Shown: piece by piece, positions 35,124-43,742 of the stretch
Layout of the letters: every line of letters begins with the position of its first letter
How positions within the stretch are numbered: the first letter of the stretch is position 1
Source: Flexithrix dorotheae DSM 6795
GTDB taxonomy: Bacteria; Bacteroidota; Bacteroidia; Cytophagales; Flammeovirgaceae
Reading direction: 5' to 3'
Length of the DNA stretch: 64,000 nucleotides
Assembly (NCBI RefSeq): GCF_000379765.1
Contig: NZ_KB903439.1
Coordinates: forward strand, 98,762 to 162,761
Translations under genes and position numbers: made by a program
The notes under the pieces: model-generated
Databases searched by the model: none
What the model saw: the letters and a program-made list of their open reading frames with translations, nothing else
Told to the model about the DNA's origin: nothing

Positions 35124-35714
35124 ATGAAGAAAATAAAAGCAATTGAAAACAAAGGAAAATTAATAATTCTGGTCTCCTTTTTTATTATCCTCCTGGGTGA
35201 CCAAATTCAGGCACAGGAATATGATCCTACTCAACAAAGGGAGTTTAAAAGTGCGGAATCCTATTTTACCAATTCCAACAAAATAAAAGGAGCCAATGAA
35301 CTGGAAATAAATGGTGGAGTGGGGGAGAAGACCTATTTTTTTGGAGCAGCTTTTACCGGTTATTTAGGAGATCGTATCTTTTTGAAAGGAGGTTTGAGGG
35401 CAGAACAGGGCTACCCATTTGAAGGAATCGATTCGAAGTACTATGGTTATTACCTGGATTTTTCCGGAGGTTATGCCCTCATTCAGGCTAAAAATTTCAA
35501 TTTCAATCTTTTTGGGGGATTATCTGCAGTTTACGATCAGTTCCCGGAAATTTCTTATCTGGATAACCAGGTGAATTACGGACTATTGGCTGGAGCTGAG
35601 ATTGCTTTTCATTTCGATCGCATATGCCTGAAATTGCAGGGAGACCAACGAACTATGTTTGAGGGAAAAGCCAGATGGTTTGCCGGAATGGGAGTCGGAT
35701 TTTCCCTGAATTAG
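35124..35714 (+). CDS. outer-membrane beta-barrel protein, TraO-like
   Basis: About 196 residues. I start at the ATG at 35124, which has an AAGGAG ribosome site overlapping the previous stop; the earlier in-frame Met at 35067 would lie inside the lipoprotein gene. The signal peptide ends near QIQAQE. Alternating hydrophobic strands (ELEINGGVG, YYGYYLDFSGGYALI, FNLFGGLSAV, YGLLAGAEIAFHF, WFAGMGVGFSLN) predict a small beta-barrel. The order of strands resembles TraO of Bacteroidales conjugative elements, but no other tra gene is present, so the name is tentative. Confidence 0.7.
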   Translation: MKKIKAIENKGKLIILVSFFIILLGDQIQAQEYDPTQQREFKSAESYFTNSNKIKGANELEINGGVGEKTYFFGAAFTGYLGDRIFLKGGLRAEQGYPFEGIDSKYYGYYLDFSGGYALIQAKNFNFNLFGGLSAVYDQFPEISYLDNQVNYGLLAGAEIAFHFDRICLKLQGDQRTMFEGKARWFAGMGVGFSLN

Positions 35715-35715
35715 G

Positions 35716-35747
35716 AATATTCCCCGGGAAATTTCCCGGGGAATATT
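35716..35747. terminator. perfect 32-bp palindromic bidirectional terminator
   Basis: 35716-35747 is a perfect palindrome with arm AATATTCCCCGGGAAA. It fills the 36-bp gap between the converging barrel gene and RND pump gene. The GC core with A/T flanks on both sides suits termination in both directions. Confidence 0.85.
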
Positions 35748-35750
35748 ATT

Positions 35751-38700
35751 TTAGATCACTTTTGGTGTGGTAAACCACTTAAACAAAATAGGGACAATGA
35801 AAAGGGTAAGGAATGTGGAGGAAATCATTCCTCCGATGATGGTCCAACCCAGGGGTGACCACAAACCTGAAGCAGAGGTGGTTAATGGCCATAAACCTAA
35901 AATGGTAGTGGTGGTAGTGAGCAAAATTGGGGTAAATCTCACTTCTGTGGAGGTTTTCAAGGCTCTTAAAAGTGACATCCCTTTATCCATTTGCTGATTG
36001 GTATAATCTACCAAAATGATGGAATTATTCACCACAATTCCCACCAGACTGATAAATCCAACAAATGCAAAAAATGAAAATGACCAACCGGATAAATAAA
36101 GGGCTACAAATGAACCCGTAATGGCTAATGGAATGGCAGAAAAAACTATTAAAGGCTGTTTGATGGAGCGAAATTGTAATACCAAAACCGCAAAAATTCC
36201 GATCATGGCAATAATTAATAATTTTCCTAAATCTCCAAAAGATTCCTGTTGGGTTTCATATTCGCCACCAATGTAAAATTGATAACCTTTTGGTAAATCA
36301 ACGTCATCCAACTGAGCTATAATTGCCTCCGTGATGGCTGAAGTTGCTTCAGGATTAAGCACATCTGCTGTTACGGCTGTATTTCTAAGGGTATTGAAAT
36401 GTTGAATTTCATTTACGGAAGATTCATATCGCACATTCACTACCTGTTTTAAAGGAACCTGAGCCCCCTGTTGTGTGGCAAAATATACTTTATTAAAATC
36501 GGCAATAGTGGCCCTGTCTTTTGTAAAAGGCATTCTGATGACCATCGGGTATTTTTCACCATCATCCAGAGATACTTCATCAATAGTTAAACCTGCCAGG
36601 CTGGCCCTTACGGAAAGATCAATATCCTGCAATGGGAGCCCGATTAAACCAGCTTTTTCCCTGTTAATGGCTACTTTCAAATCTGTTTTGTTGATCGCCA
36701 ATGGATTTTCCACATTTTCTGTTCCTGGTGTATTTTCAATAATTTTTTCCACTACTCTGGCTAACCTGGCTAAAGTGTCCAGTTCATTTCCTATTATTTT
36801 GATTTCTATTGGGGCTTCGAATGGAGGACCGTTTTTCAATTCTGAAAAACTGATTTTCGCTCCGGGATATTTGGAGAATTCTTTCCGGAAAAAAGCCAGG
36901 GTTTTATAGAACTCGTCCGGATTCCATTCCTTGAAATTCACCAAAACCTGTCCGTGGTTCTTTTTATAGTTTTCCCCAATTCTGTTGTAATAAATATTCG
37001 GATTTCCATGACCGGCATTGGTGGTATAATCTTTTACAAAATCTGTGGTATCTAAAATGCCAGAAACAAAGTTGATGGCTTTTTGAGTCCCGTCTATGTT
37101 GGTGCCATTTGGGGTATTTACCTCAATTAAAAGCATGGGTTTATCCGCAGTGGGAAAAAAGCTGACCCCGATAGAAGGAAATAACATCAGACTGCCAAAG
37201 AAAATTATCGTAGCCATAGAAAAAACTATCCAGGGTTTTCTTAGGGAAAAATTTAATGCTGGCCGGTAAACTTTTTTGATCACCCATTCAATGCCTTTAT
37301 CAATGGGACTTATTCCCCCTTCTTTGCCAGGCTTTAAAAATTTCCCGGCAAATATTGGAGTGAAAGTCAAGGCTAAAAGCAATGAAAAACTCAGGACCAG
37401 AATTACAGTTACTGGTAATGATCGCAAAAATTCTCCTGCACCACTTTCCATCATCATAAGCGGGAAAAAAGCCAATAAGGTAGTCAGAGTAGAACTGATT
37501 ATGGCGAATCCAACTTCCTGAGTGCCCAGATAGGCGGCCTCTTTAAATGAATAACCTAATTTTTGAAACCGAACAATATTTTCAATTACCACAATGCCAT
37601 TATCTACTAATAGTCCCAGGGCAATTACAAGTGCTGCAATCGAGATTTGTTGCAAGCCGAACCCACTGAAATCCAATGCTCCAATGGCCATGGAAATAGA
37701 TAGGGGAATTACGGTCATGATAATCAATGAAGGACGAAAACCAAGAAATACCAGAATAATAGCCCCAACCAGTAGTACACCCTGCAGCAAATTGATAAAG
37801 AAGGATGAAATTCTTTCCTGAACGGCTGGCGCTTGTTCGAAAGCAGATACCAATTCAATATTATCAGGAAGGGTAGATTGAAATTCAGTTAGTTTTCCAT
37901 TTATTTCTTCAGCCAGTGCCACTATGTTTTCCCCTTCTTTTTGAGTGAGTGTGAGGAAAATACTTCGCCTGCCCATATAAGCCGCTTGCCATCTCAGGTC
38001 TTCATAATCATGGGAAACGGTGGCTATATCCTTCAGGTAAACAATTTTCCCGTTGCCGGAACTGACTACCGAATTGGCAATTTCCCGAATATTTTTATAT
38101 CCACCGGAAGATTTGATATTAAAAGATTTGATACCTGATTTCACATCCCCTCCTGGAATGTTATTGTTGTTTCCTTTTAATACACCAATCACATGATTGA
38201 GGGAAATATGTTGTTGGGCCATTTTTTGAAAATCTACCGAAACCCTGATTTGTTCTTCAGGTTCTCCTTCAATTTTCACATCGTGTATTCCATCAATAGT
38301 TTTGAGCAAATTTTCAAGATTTTCAGCATAATCATTGAGCTTGTGGTAAGGCACCTCTTTTGAAACCAAAGCCAATTGTTGAATATTTACTCCTGTAGTA
38401 GGGTCAAATTGTTCTATATCCAGGCTAAATAAATCAGCTGGTAATTCCGATCGGACATTATTAATTTCTGTCTGAATTTCATCAAATTGTTCATCGATAT
38501 CATATCCAAAATAGCCTTCAATGCGAATGATTGCCAATCCATCTTCTATTTTAGTTTGAATTTTACTGATGTTGTCTACCTCTTCTATCGCTTCTTCAAT
38601 GGGATCAACTACTAATTCTTCAATATCCTCCGGACTGGTGCCGGGATATACCGCAATTACGGTATAATTTGGAAAATCGGGACTTGGATCTTCAGACCTG

Positions 38701-38798
38701 GGCATGGATAGAAATGAACTAATTCCTACAAATGCTCCCAGCAGGATCAGGATAACTACAAACTGGTAATTATCAATGGCTAACTTAGGAAGTTTCAT
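35751..38798 (-). CDS. RND family efflux transporter permease
   Basis: 1015 residues, typical for the AcrB/HAE1-like class. The N-terminal transmembrane helix is followed by the porter domain (TSPEDIEELVVDPIEEAI), the TM2-6 bundle (VALGLLVDNGIVVIENI, with the family-typical GLLVDN Asp), a second large loop and the C-terminal bundle (LVGIVVNNSIILVDYTN). It is the inner-membrane motor of a tripartite pump driven by the proton gradient. It lies 28 bp downstream of the adaptor gene in the tetR-tolC-adaptor-pump operon. The substrate range is not readable, and heavy-metal-specific residues were not recognised. Confidence 0.95.
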   Translation of the reverse strand: MKLPKLAIDNYQFVVILILLGAFVGISSFLSMPRSEDPSPDFPNYTVIAVYPGTSPEDIEELVVDPIEEAIEEVDNISKIQTKIEDGLAIIRIEGYFGYDIDEQFDEIQTEINNVRSELPADLFSLDIEQFDPTTGVNIQQLALVSKEVPYHKLNDYAENLENLLKTIDGIHDVKIEGEPEEQIRVSVDFQKMAQQHISLNHVIGVLKGNNNNIPGGDVKSGIKSFNIKSSGGYKNIREIANSVVSSGNGKIVYLKDIATVSHDYEDLRWQAAYMGRRSIFLTLTQKEGENIVALAEEINGKLTEFQSTLPDNIELVSAFEQAPAVQERISSFFINLLQGVLLVGAIILVFLGFRPSLIIMTVIPLSISMAIGALDFSGFGLQQISIAALVIALGLLVDNGIVVIENIVRFQKLGYSFKEAAYLGTQEVGFAIISSTLTTLLAFFPLMMMESGAGEFLRSLPVTVILVLSFSLLLALTFTPIFAGKFLKPGKEGGISPIDKGIEWVIKKVYRPALNFSLRKPWIVFSMATIIFFGSLMLFPSIGVSFFPTADKPMLLIEVNTPNGTNIDGTQKAINFVSGILDTTDFVKDYTTNAGHGNPNIYYNRIGENYKKNHGQVLVNFKEWNPDEFYKTLAFFRKEFSKYPGAKISFSELKNGPPFEAPIEIKIIGNELDTLARLARVVEKIIENTPGTENVENPLAINKTDLKVAINREKAGLIGLPLQDIDLSVRASLAGLTIDEVSLDDGEKYPMVIRMPFTKDRATIADFNKVYFATQQGAQVPLKQVVNVRYESSVNEIQHFNTLRNTAVTADVLNPEATSAITEAIIAQLDDVDLPKGYQFYIGGEYETQQESFGDLGKLLIIAMIGIFAVLVLQFRSIKQPLIVFSAIPLAITGSFVALYLSGWSFSFFAFVGFISLVGIVVNNSIILVDYTNQQMDKGMSLLRALKTSTEVRFTPILLTTTTTILGLWPLTTSASGLWSPLGWTIIGGMISSTFLTLFIVPILFKWFTTPKVI

Positions 38799-38826
38799 GA
38801 TGATAAGAATTTAAAATGTTTTAGTT

Positions 38827-39882
38827 TTAGTTGATAATTTCCACCTGGTCTCCATCCGACAAATAGGCCGCTCCCTCTACCACTACTTTTCCATTCATAG
38901 AAGTATCTGCTCTCACCGTAAAAAATCCATCAACAATGTGTTCGGGCTTTACCTGTACCTTTTTTACCCTGTTCGATTTTTCCTTAAGTACATAAATCTG
39001 AGCAGTTTCTTCATTTCCTTCCACCAGTGCATTAATTGAAATTTTGTAATAACTGTTTTTGGTGGCCGGATATATTTCTACTTTTCCTACAAAACCATTT
39101 TTGAGCATATGCTCAGTGGGCTGAAGTGTAAGTTCTACTTCGAAGGTCCCAGTTTTTGGATCAGCTGATTCGGCAATTTCCGTAACATAAGCGGGAAAAT
39201 CGTTGGAGGGATAGGCATCGAATGTAATTTTTGCAGAATCTCCCAACTGAAGCCTGACAATATCCTTATCTGCAACTCCAATTCGCATGACATAAGCATC
39301 TTTCGCAGTGTTACCAAACTGGAATATGGGACTTCCTCCATTTACTAATTCTCCTTCTTCTGCGAATTTTTTATGAATTTTTCCCTTTTCCGGTGCCACA
39401 ATCCTGGCGTATTTCTGATTGAAATTGGCTATTTGTAAATCTGATTTGGCTACTTCATACAAGGTGGTTAAATCCTGTAGTTGTTCCAGGGTAATTACAC
39501 TATCCCTATGCAGATTTTCTGCCCGGGACAAATCCCTTTTTGCTTTTTCTACAGCATTTTTGGCCTGATTCACCTGAGCATCAATTTCTGCTGTATTCAG
39601 GGTGGCTAAAAGTTGCCCAGATTTTACAGATTGTCCCTCATTCACTAAAATTCTATTAATAATTCCCCCAATTTTAAAAGACATTTTAACTTCAGCTTGT
39701 GACCCGAGAATACCGCTGGCTTCAATGGCAATTGGGGCTGTGGAAACAGTCAGCTCTTCCACCAAAACAGGTTTAATCTTTTCTTCATTTTGACTGGCAT
39801 ACCTGGCATTATAATTTTGGTTACAGGCATATCCTACCAATCCAATCAGTATGATTATCGATAGACTTTTTAAATTATTCAT
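38827..39882 (-). CDS. RND efflux periplasmic adaptor (MFP)
   Basis: 351 residues. A signal with Cys20 (GLVGYAC) suggests a lipoprotein. It has the usual adaptor layout: a lipoyl/barrel-sandwich (VKMSFKIGGIINRILVNEGQSVKSGQLLATLN), an alpha-hairpin (AKRDLSRAENLHRDSVITLEQLQD), a second lipoyl half (IVAPEKGKIHKKFAEEGELV) and a beta-barrel. It links the pump at 35751 to the TolC-type channel at 39918. The gene spacing of 28 and 35 bp supports one transcript. Confidence 0.93.
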   Translation of the reverse strand: MNNLKSLSIIILIGLVGYACNQNYNARYASQNEEKIKPVLVEELTVSTAPIAIEASGILGSQAEVKMSFKIGGIINRILVNEGQSVKSGQLLATLNTAEIDAQVNQAKNAVEKAKRDLSRAENLHRDSVITLEQLQDLTTLYEVAKSDLQIANFNQKYARIVAPEKGKIHKKFAEEGELVNGGSPIFQFGNTAKDAYVMRIGVADKDIVRLQLGDSAKITFDAYPSNDFPAYVTEIAESADPKTGTFEVELTLQPTEHMLKNGFVGKVEIYPATKNSYYKISINALVEGNEETAQIYVLKEKSNRVKKVQVKPEHIVDGFFTVRADTSMNGKVVVEGAAYLSDGDQVEIIN

Positions 39883-39917
39883 GATTTTGTTTTTAGATTT
39901 TTGTTTTCAGGCTTGTA

Positions 39918-41270
39918 TTAATTTATGGCAATAGTTCTCTCCAGTGCTGCTTCTCTTTGAAGGAGTTCGTATTTGGCAACTACCAGCTCAAGTTGGGCAT
40001 TGGTATATTTTGTTCTGGCATCAAGCAAATCGAGCAAAGTGATTTGGTTTTCTAGGTATTTTCTGGCAATAATTTCAAAGCTTTTTTTGGCACTTTTTAA
40101 TGCAGCCGATTTGGCCTTTACCGCAGATTTTTCCGCTTTAACCTGCTGATAGGCATCAATTACCTGAAATTTGATTTGTTGTTGGAGTTCCTGTTGCCGG
40201 GTTTGCAGCCTTTGTATTTCAATTTTATTGGCTGCAATTTTCGATTTGTTCTGGAAACCCTTAAAAATGGGAAAGGACATGTTGAACTGCAAAAGGTAAT
40301 AGTCCTGGTTGTTATTGAACTGGTAATCGAAACCCTGATAACCCAGATTTGCGCCAAGTGAAAGTTTGGGTAATCTGGTATTTTTGTTCAGGGCCAGTAG
40401 TTGCTCATTTCCGCTAAGTGCATAGTTTAACTGTAATATTTCATCGCGATTGATCAGTGCTTCCTTTTGAAGATTTTCCAGGAGCATTTCTTCGGTAAAT
40501 CTTCCGGTTATAGTTTTGTCCACGGTAATGGAATCATAAAGCGCTCTGTTTAAAAGAAAGTTGAAATAACTCTGCGCAGAAACCTTCAATTGATTGGCTT
40601 TGGCCATCTGGCTGTTCAGGTCACTCAATTCAAATTCTGCCCGATAAACCGCATCAATGGTAGCCTTGTCATTTTCCACCAGTTTTTGATTCACCCGCAA
40701 AAGTTCCTGGAGTAATTTTTCAGTGCTGTTATAAATTTCTATGGCTTCGATTGTAGTGAGATACTTGTAATAAGCTGTTTTTATTTCCTTTTTCAACTCT
40801 TGCACATAGACATCCCTTTGGGCCTCCTGGGAAGCCAGAAATGATTTTTGGGCTTTGTAATTGTGATGAATATCCGGATTGAAAATAGCCTGTCTGATTT
40901 CTATTCTGGTATCGTGAAAGCGGTTGGGTAAAAATTGTTCATTTGAGTTTTCCAGATTGGTGGGAAAATTTGCCACCTCCGAAAGCTGATTGAGACTCCG
41001 GTAAATCGGATTAAGTAAATCTCCAATAGGAATGGAAATATTTCGTCCACCATCGGCCAGGGTATAGGAAGGATTAAAGGAAATATCAGGCATAAACAAT
41101 CCTTTGGCTTGTTTCAGTTCTTCAAGACTTTTGGCCAGCGCCAGATTTTCCTGATTGAGGGCCAGATTGCTTTTCAGCCCTTCCTGAATGTAATTTTCAA
41201 GGATTGTGTGTTGTGCCAAAACCGGTACTGAGGTCAAAACAATAGCGATAAGATTAATAAACAGCTTCAT
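39918..41270 (-). CDS. TolC family outer-membrane channel
   Basis: About 450 residues. The signal peptide MKLFINLIAIVLTSVPVLAQ begins at the ATG at 41270; an ATG at 41282 would add four residues. Two repeated helical/strand halves are typical of TolC (SNLALNQENLALAKSLEELKQAKGLFMPDISF and the C-terminal half RDEILQLNYALSGNEQLLALNKNTRLPKLSL, described only by landmarks). It is the outer-membrane exit duct for the pump. An operator at 41293-41307 sits directly upstream, so the structural genes can have their own regulated promoter. Confidence 0.93.
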   Translation of the reverse strand: MKLFINLIAIVLTSVPVLAQHTILENYIQEGLKSNLALNQENLALAKSLEELKQAKGLFMPDISFNPSYTLADGGRNISIPIGDLLNPIYRSLNQLSEVANFPTNLENSNEQFLPNRFHDTRIEIRQAIFNPDIHHNYKAQKSFLASQEAQRDVYVQELKKEIKTAYYKYLTTIEAIEIYNSTEKLLQELLRVNQKLVENDKATIDAVYRAEFELSDLNSQMAKANQLKVSAQSYFNFLLNRALYDSITVDKTITGRFTEEMLLENLQKEALINRDEILQLNYALSGNEQLLALNKNTRLPKLSLGANLGYQGFDYQFNNNQDYYLLQFNMSFPIFKGFQNKSKIAANKIEIQRLQTRQQELQQQIKFQVIDAYQQVKAEKSAVKAKSAALKSAKKSFEIIARKYLENQITLLDLLDARTKYTNAQLELVVAKYELLQREAALERTIAIN

Positions 41271-41292
41271 TTTAATTAACATTATATATTTA

Positions 41293-41307
41293 ATAAACAG
41301 TGTTTAG
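41293..41307. promoter_or_regulatory. putative TetR operator upstream of tolC
   Basis: ATAAACAGTGTTTAG carries the inverted repeat TAAAC-AGT-GTTTA. It is almost the same as the palindrome in front of tetR (41965-41979), with matching arms and a 3-bp centre, and lies 11-23 bp before the tolC start, where a bound repressor would block transcription. Confidence 0.75.
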
Positions 41308-41324
41308 TAATTTGGTAAAATTTT

Positions 41325-41936
41325 TTAAAGTTTCTTCATCCAGTCATTAAAAACTCCTAAGGCTTCCGTAATCATATTTTCTCTATTTTTCTCCGGAAAC
41401 ATTTTCATCCGATCTCTAACATACAGTGCAGATAATCCATGCACAAAGGACCAGATAGCATGGGCAACAATGAATGGATCCTGTCCATTAAAATGGCCCT
41501 TTTCCACACATTGATTCACAATCTCATGCAATACGTTATGGCTTTTAGAACCTTCATCCCAGTCGTGGGTATTTTCTATGGATTCCATAGGAGCGCGCAT
41601 AATAAACATGAGATCATAATATCCGGGATTTTCAATGGCAAATTTGATATAAACTTCCCCCAAATTTCGTAGCCTTTCGATTGGCTCCTGGTTCGGGCTC
41701 ACAGTCTGGAAGTAATTAAAAAATTTATGAAAGGCCTGTTTTTGGATGGCATAGAACAACTCATTTTTGTCTTTGAAATACAAATAAATAGTAGCGGGGC
41801 TATATTCTATGGCATCCGCAATTTTTCGAATACTTGCTTTATCAAAACCTTCATTCAGGAAAATTTTTGCAGCAGCTTTTAAGATCAAATCCTGCATTTC
41901 CTGTTTTTCTCTTTCCTTTCTTTCTGATATACCCAT
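41325..41936 (-). CDS. TetR family repressor of the RND operon
   Basis: 203 residues. The N-terminal TetR HTH is clear: ILKAAAKIFLNEGFDKASIRKIADAIEYSPATIYLYFKDKNELFYAI, with the YSPATIYLYF recognition helix typical of AcrR-like members. The C-terminal all-helical domain would bind a ligand. It is the first gene of the operon and has a perfect palindrome upstream (41965-41979), with a near copy after the gene (41293-41307), so it probably represses itself and the pump. Confidence 0.93.
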   Translation of the reverse strand: MGISERKEREKQEMQDLILKAAAKIFLNEGFDKASIRKIADAIEYSPATIYLYFKDKNELFYAIQKQAFHKFFNYFQTVSPNQEPIERLRNLGEVYIKFAIENPGYYDLMFIMRAPMESIENTHDWDEGSKSHNVLHEIVNQCVEKGHFNGQDPFIVAHAIWSFVHGLSALYVRDRMKMFPEKNRENMITEALGVFNDWMKKL

Positions 41937-41964
41937 TGTTCATCTATTTATCACCGATAATCTA

Positions 41965-41979
41965 CTAAACGGTGTTTAG
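41965..41979. promoter_or_regulatory. putative TetR operator upstream of tetR
   Basis: CTAAAC-GGT-GTTTAG is a perfect 6-3-6 inverted repeat 29-43 bp before the tetR start. On the minus strand it directly follows a TTTTTG stretch that could be the -33 element, so the operator would lie in the promoter spacer. Confidence 0.8.
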
Positions 41980-42167
41980 CAAAAATAGTTCTTATTTTTT
42001 GTTTTTTTTTGTTGTAATGATAAAAAAAAACAAACACATTCCTCAAACTCCCAATATTTAGGTCTGGGAAAGGAATTTTCGCTCATGGCGCATATTCACT
42101 TAGAAATAATTTAGAGATTTAAAAAAACGATCTTACTTTTAAGATTAAGTTATGAACTAAATTGAAA

Positions 42168-43700
42168 ATGAATAAACTAATCTATTTTGCCCTGTGCATG
42201 GGCATCCTGAGTTGCAATTCCCAGCAACAAACCAAAAATCAGGAGGAAACTGAAATCCAAAATCAAAGACCGAATATTATTTTTATTCTGGCGGATGATA
42301 TGGGTTATGGCGATTTAAAAAGTCTGAATCCCGACTCGGATATTCCTACTCCCAACATGGACAAAATCGTAAATGAAGGTATTCATTTCACCGATGCCCA
42401 CACCAATTCTTCCGTTTGTACGCCTACCAGATATGGCGTTTTAACCGGAAGATATGCTTTCCGTACCCGGTTAAAGTCTGGGGTTTTGTGGGGGTATTCT
42501 CCTTCTCTGATTGAATCAGGACGAGTGACGGTGGCTGGTTTTTTAAAGCAAAATGGCTATAATACGGCTTGTGTGGGAAAATGGCATTTGGGTTTGGATT
42601 GGCAAAAATTGGATGAATCTAAAGAAATTGAAGACATTAAAGTTGTTCCGGAAGGATTTGATGACAATGTAAATTATTCCCAGCCAGCCGGAGGAGGACC
42701 TCAGGATTGTGGGTTCGATTATTCCCTTATCATTCCAGCGTCCCTTGATATGAGTCCTTATTTATATGTGAGAAATGGCCTGGCCGTGGAACCACCCACA
42801 GCCTATACTGAGGGGAAAGACCAGAAAAAAGATGGACGGGGGGTATTTTGGAGAAAGGGAAAAATGTCACCAGGTTTCGACTTTTTCCAGGTTTTACCCT
42901 CATTGGTTGATTCCGCCTGTAATTACATCAGTCAGCAGGCGGATGAGAAAGATCCCTTCTTTTTGTATTTACCACTTCCAGCACCTCATACGCCCTGGAT
43001 GCCCACAGATGAATTTGGCAGTAAATCCAATGCAGGGAAATATGGAGACTTTGTCAATATGGTAGATGCCCAGATCGGAAAAGTAATGCAGGCAGTTACA
43101 GCTGCAGGCATGGATGACAATACCCTGATCATTGTCACTTCTGATAATGGTGCGGACTGGAATCCGGATGATAAAGAAAAATTTAGTCACAGGGCGAATT
43201 ATATTTTCAAAGGAAGGAAGGCTGATATTTTTGAAGCAGGACACCGGGTCCTTTTTATTGCCAGGTGGAAAGGTAAAATCCAAGCCGGTTCAAGCAGTGA
43301 TGAGGTTCTCTGTACTACTGATTTATTGGGCACTGTGGCTGGCCTTCTGGAAAAACCAATTCCCAATGGTGCAGGAGAAGATAGTTATAACCTGTGGCCT
43401 GCCTTTGTGGGAAATGCTGGGGAAACCCCGATTCGGGAAGCTACTATTCATCATTCTTTACAAGGTATTTTTTCCATTAGAAAAGGGAAGTGGAAGTTCA
43501 CCCCCCATCTGGGATCGGGAGGATTTTCCAAACCATCCACTATTGAGCCTAAAGAAGGTGAAGCCCCGGGTACTTTATACGATATGGAAAATGATCCTGA
43601 AGAACAAAATAACCTTTATGACCTACACCCGGAAATTGTAAAGGAATTAACCGCCTTAATCGAAAAATACAAGGAGCAGGGATATAGCCGACCACTGTAG
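42168..43700 (+). CDS. sulfatase (Cys-type, lipoprotein)
   Basis: 510 residues from the ATG at 42168, preceded by a TTG two codons earlier that I do not use. Lipobox GILSC (Cys16). Motifs: ADDMGYGD metal site, formylglycine site SSVCTPTRYGVLTGR (Cys84), GKWHLG, HTPWMPTDEF and TSDNGADW. The CTPTR version and the later NGAGEDSYNLWPAF region are typical of arylsulfatase-like members acting on polysaccharides. First of four plus-strand genes with short gaps (42, 25 and 23 bp), probably one transcript. The leader CTAAATTGAAA just before the ATG recurs at 46779. Confidence 0.94.
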   Translation: MNKLIYFALCMGILSCNSQQQTKNQEETEIQNQRPNIIFILADDMGYGDLKSLNPDSDIPTPNMDKIVNEGIHFTDAHTNSSVCTPTRYGVLTGRYAFRTRLKSGVLWGYSPSLIESGRVTVAGFLKQNGYNTACVGKWHLGLDWQKLDESKEIEDIKVVPEGFDDNVNYSQPAGGGPQDCGFDYSLIIPASLDMSPYLYVRNGLAVEPPTAYTEGKDQKKDGRGVFWRKGKMSPGFDFFQVLPSLVDSACNYISQQADEKDPFFLYLPLPAPHTPWMPTDEFGSKSNAGKYGDFVNMVDAQIGKVMQAVTAAGMDDNTLIIVTSDNGADWNPDDKEKFSHRANYIFKGRKADIFEAGHRVLFIARWKGKIQAGSSSDEVLCTTDLLGTVAGLLEKPIPNGAGEDSYNLWPAFVGNAGETPIREATIHHSLQGIFSIRKGKWKFTPHLGSGGFSKPSTIEPKEGEAPGTLYDMENDPEEQNNLYDLHPEIVKELTALIEKYKEQGYSRPL

Positions 43701-43742
43701 CTTTTATTTTATTAGTGTAATTAATAATACTTTTATATTAGA

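Noticed and set aside
35124..35714. Calling the surface operon a conjugation locus because of the TraO-like barrel
   Set aside because: No relaxase, coupling protein or other Tra/VirB component is present; similarity is only in strand pattern, so the name was kept as 'TraO-like'.
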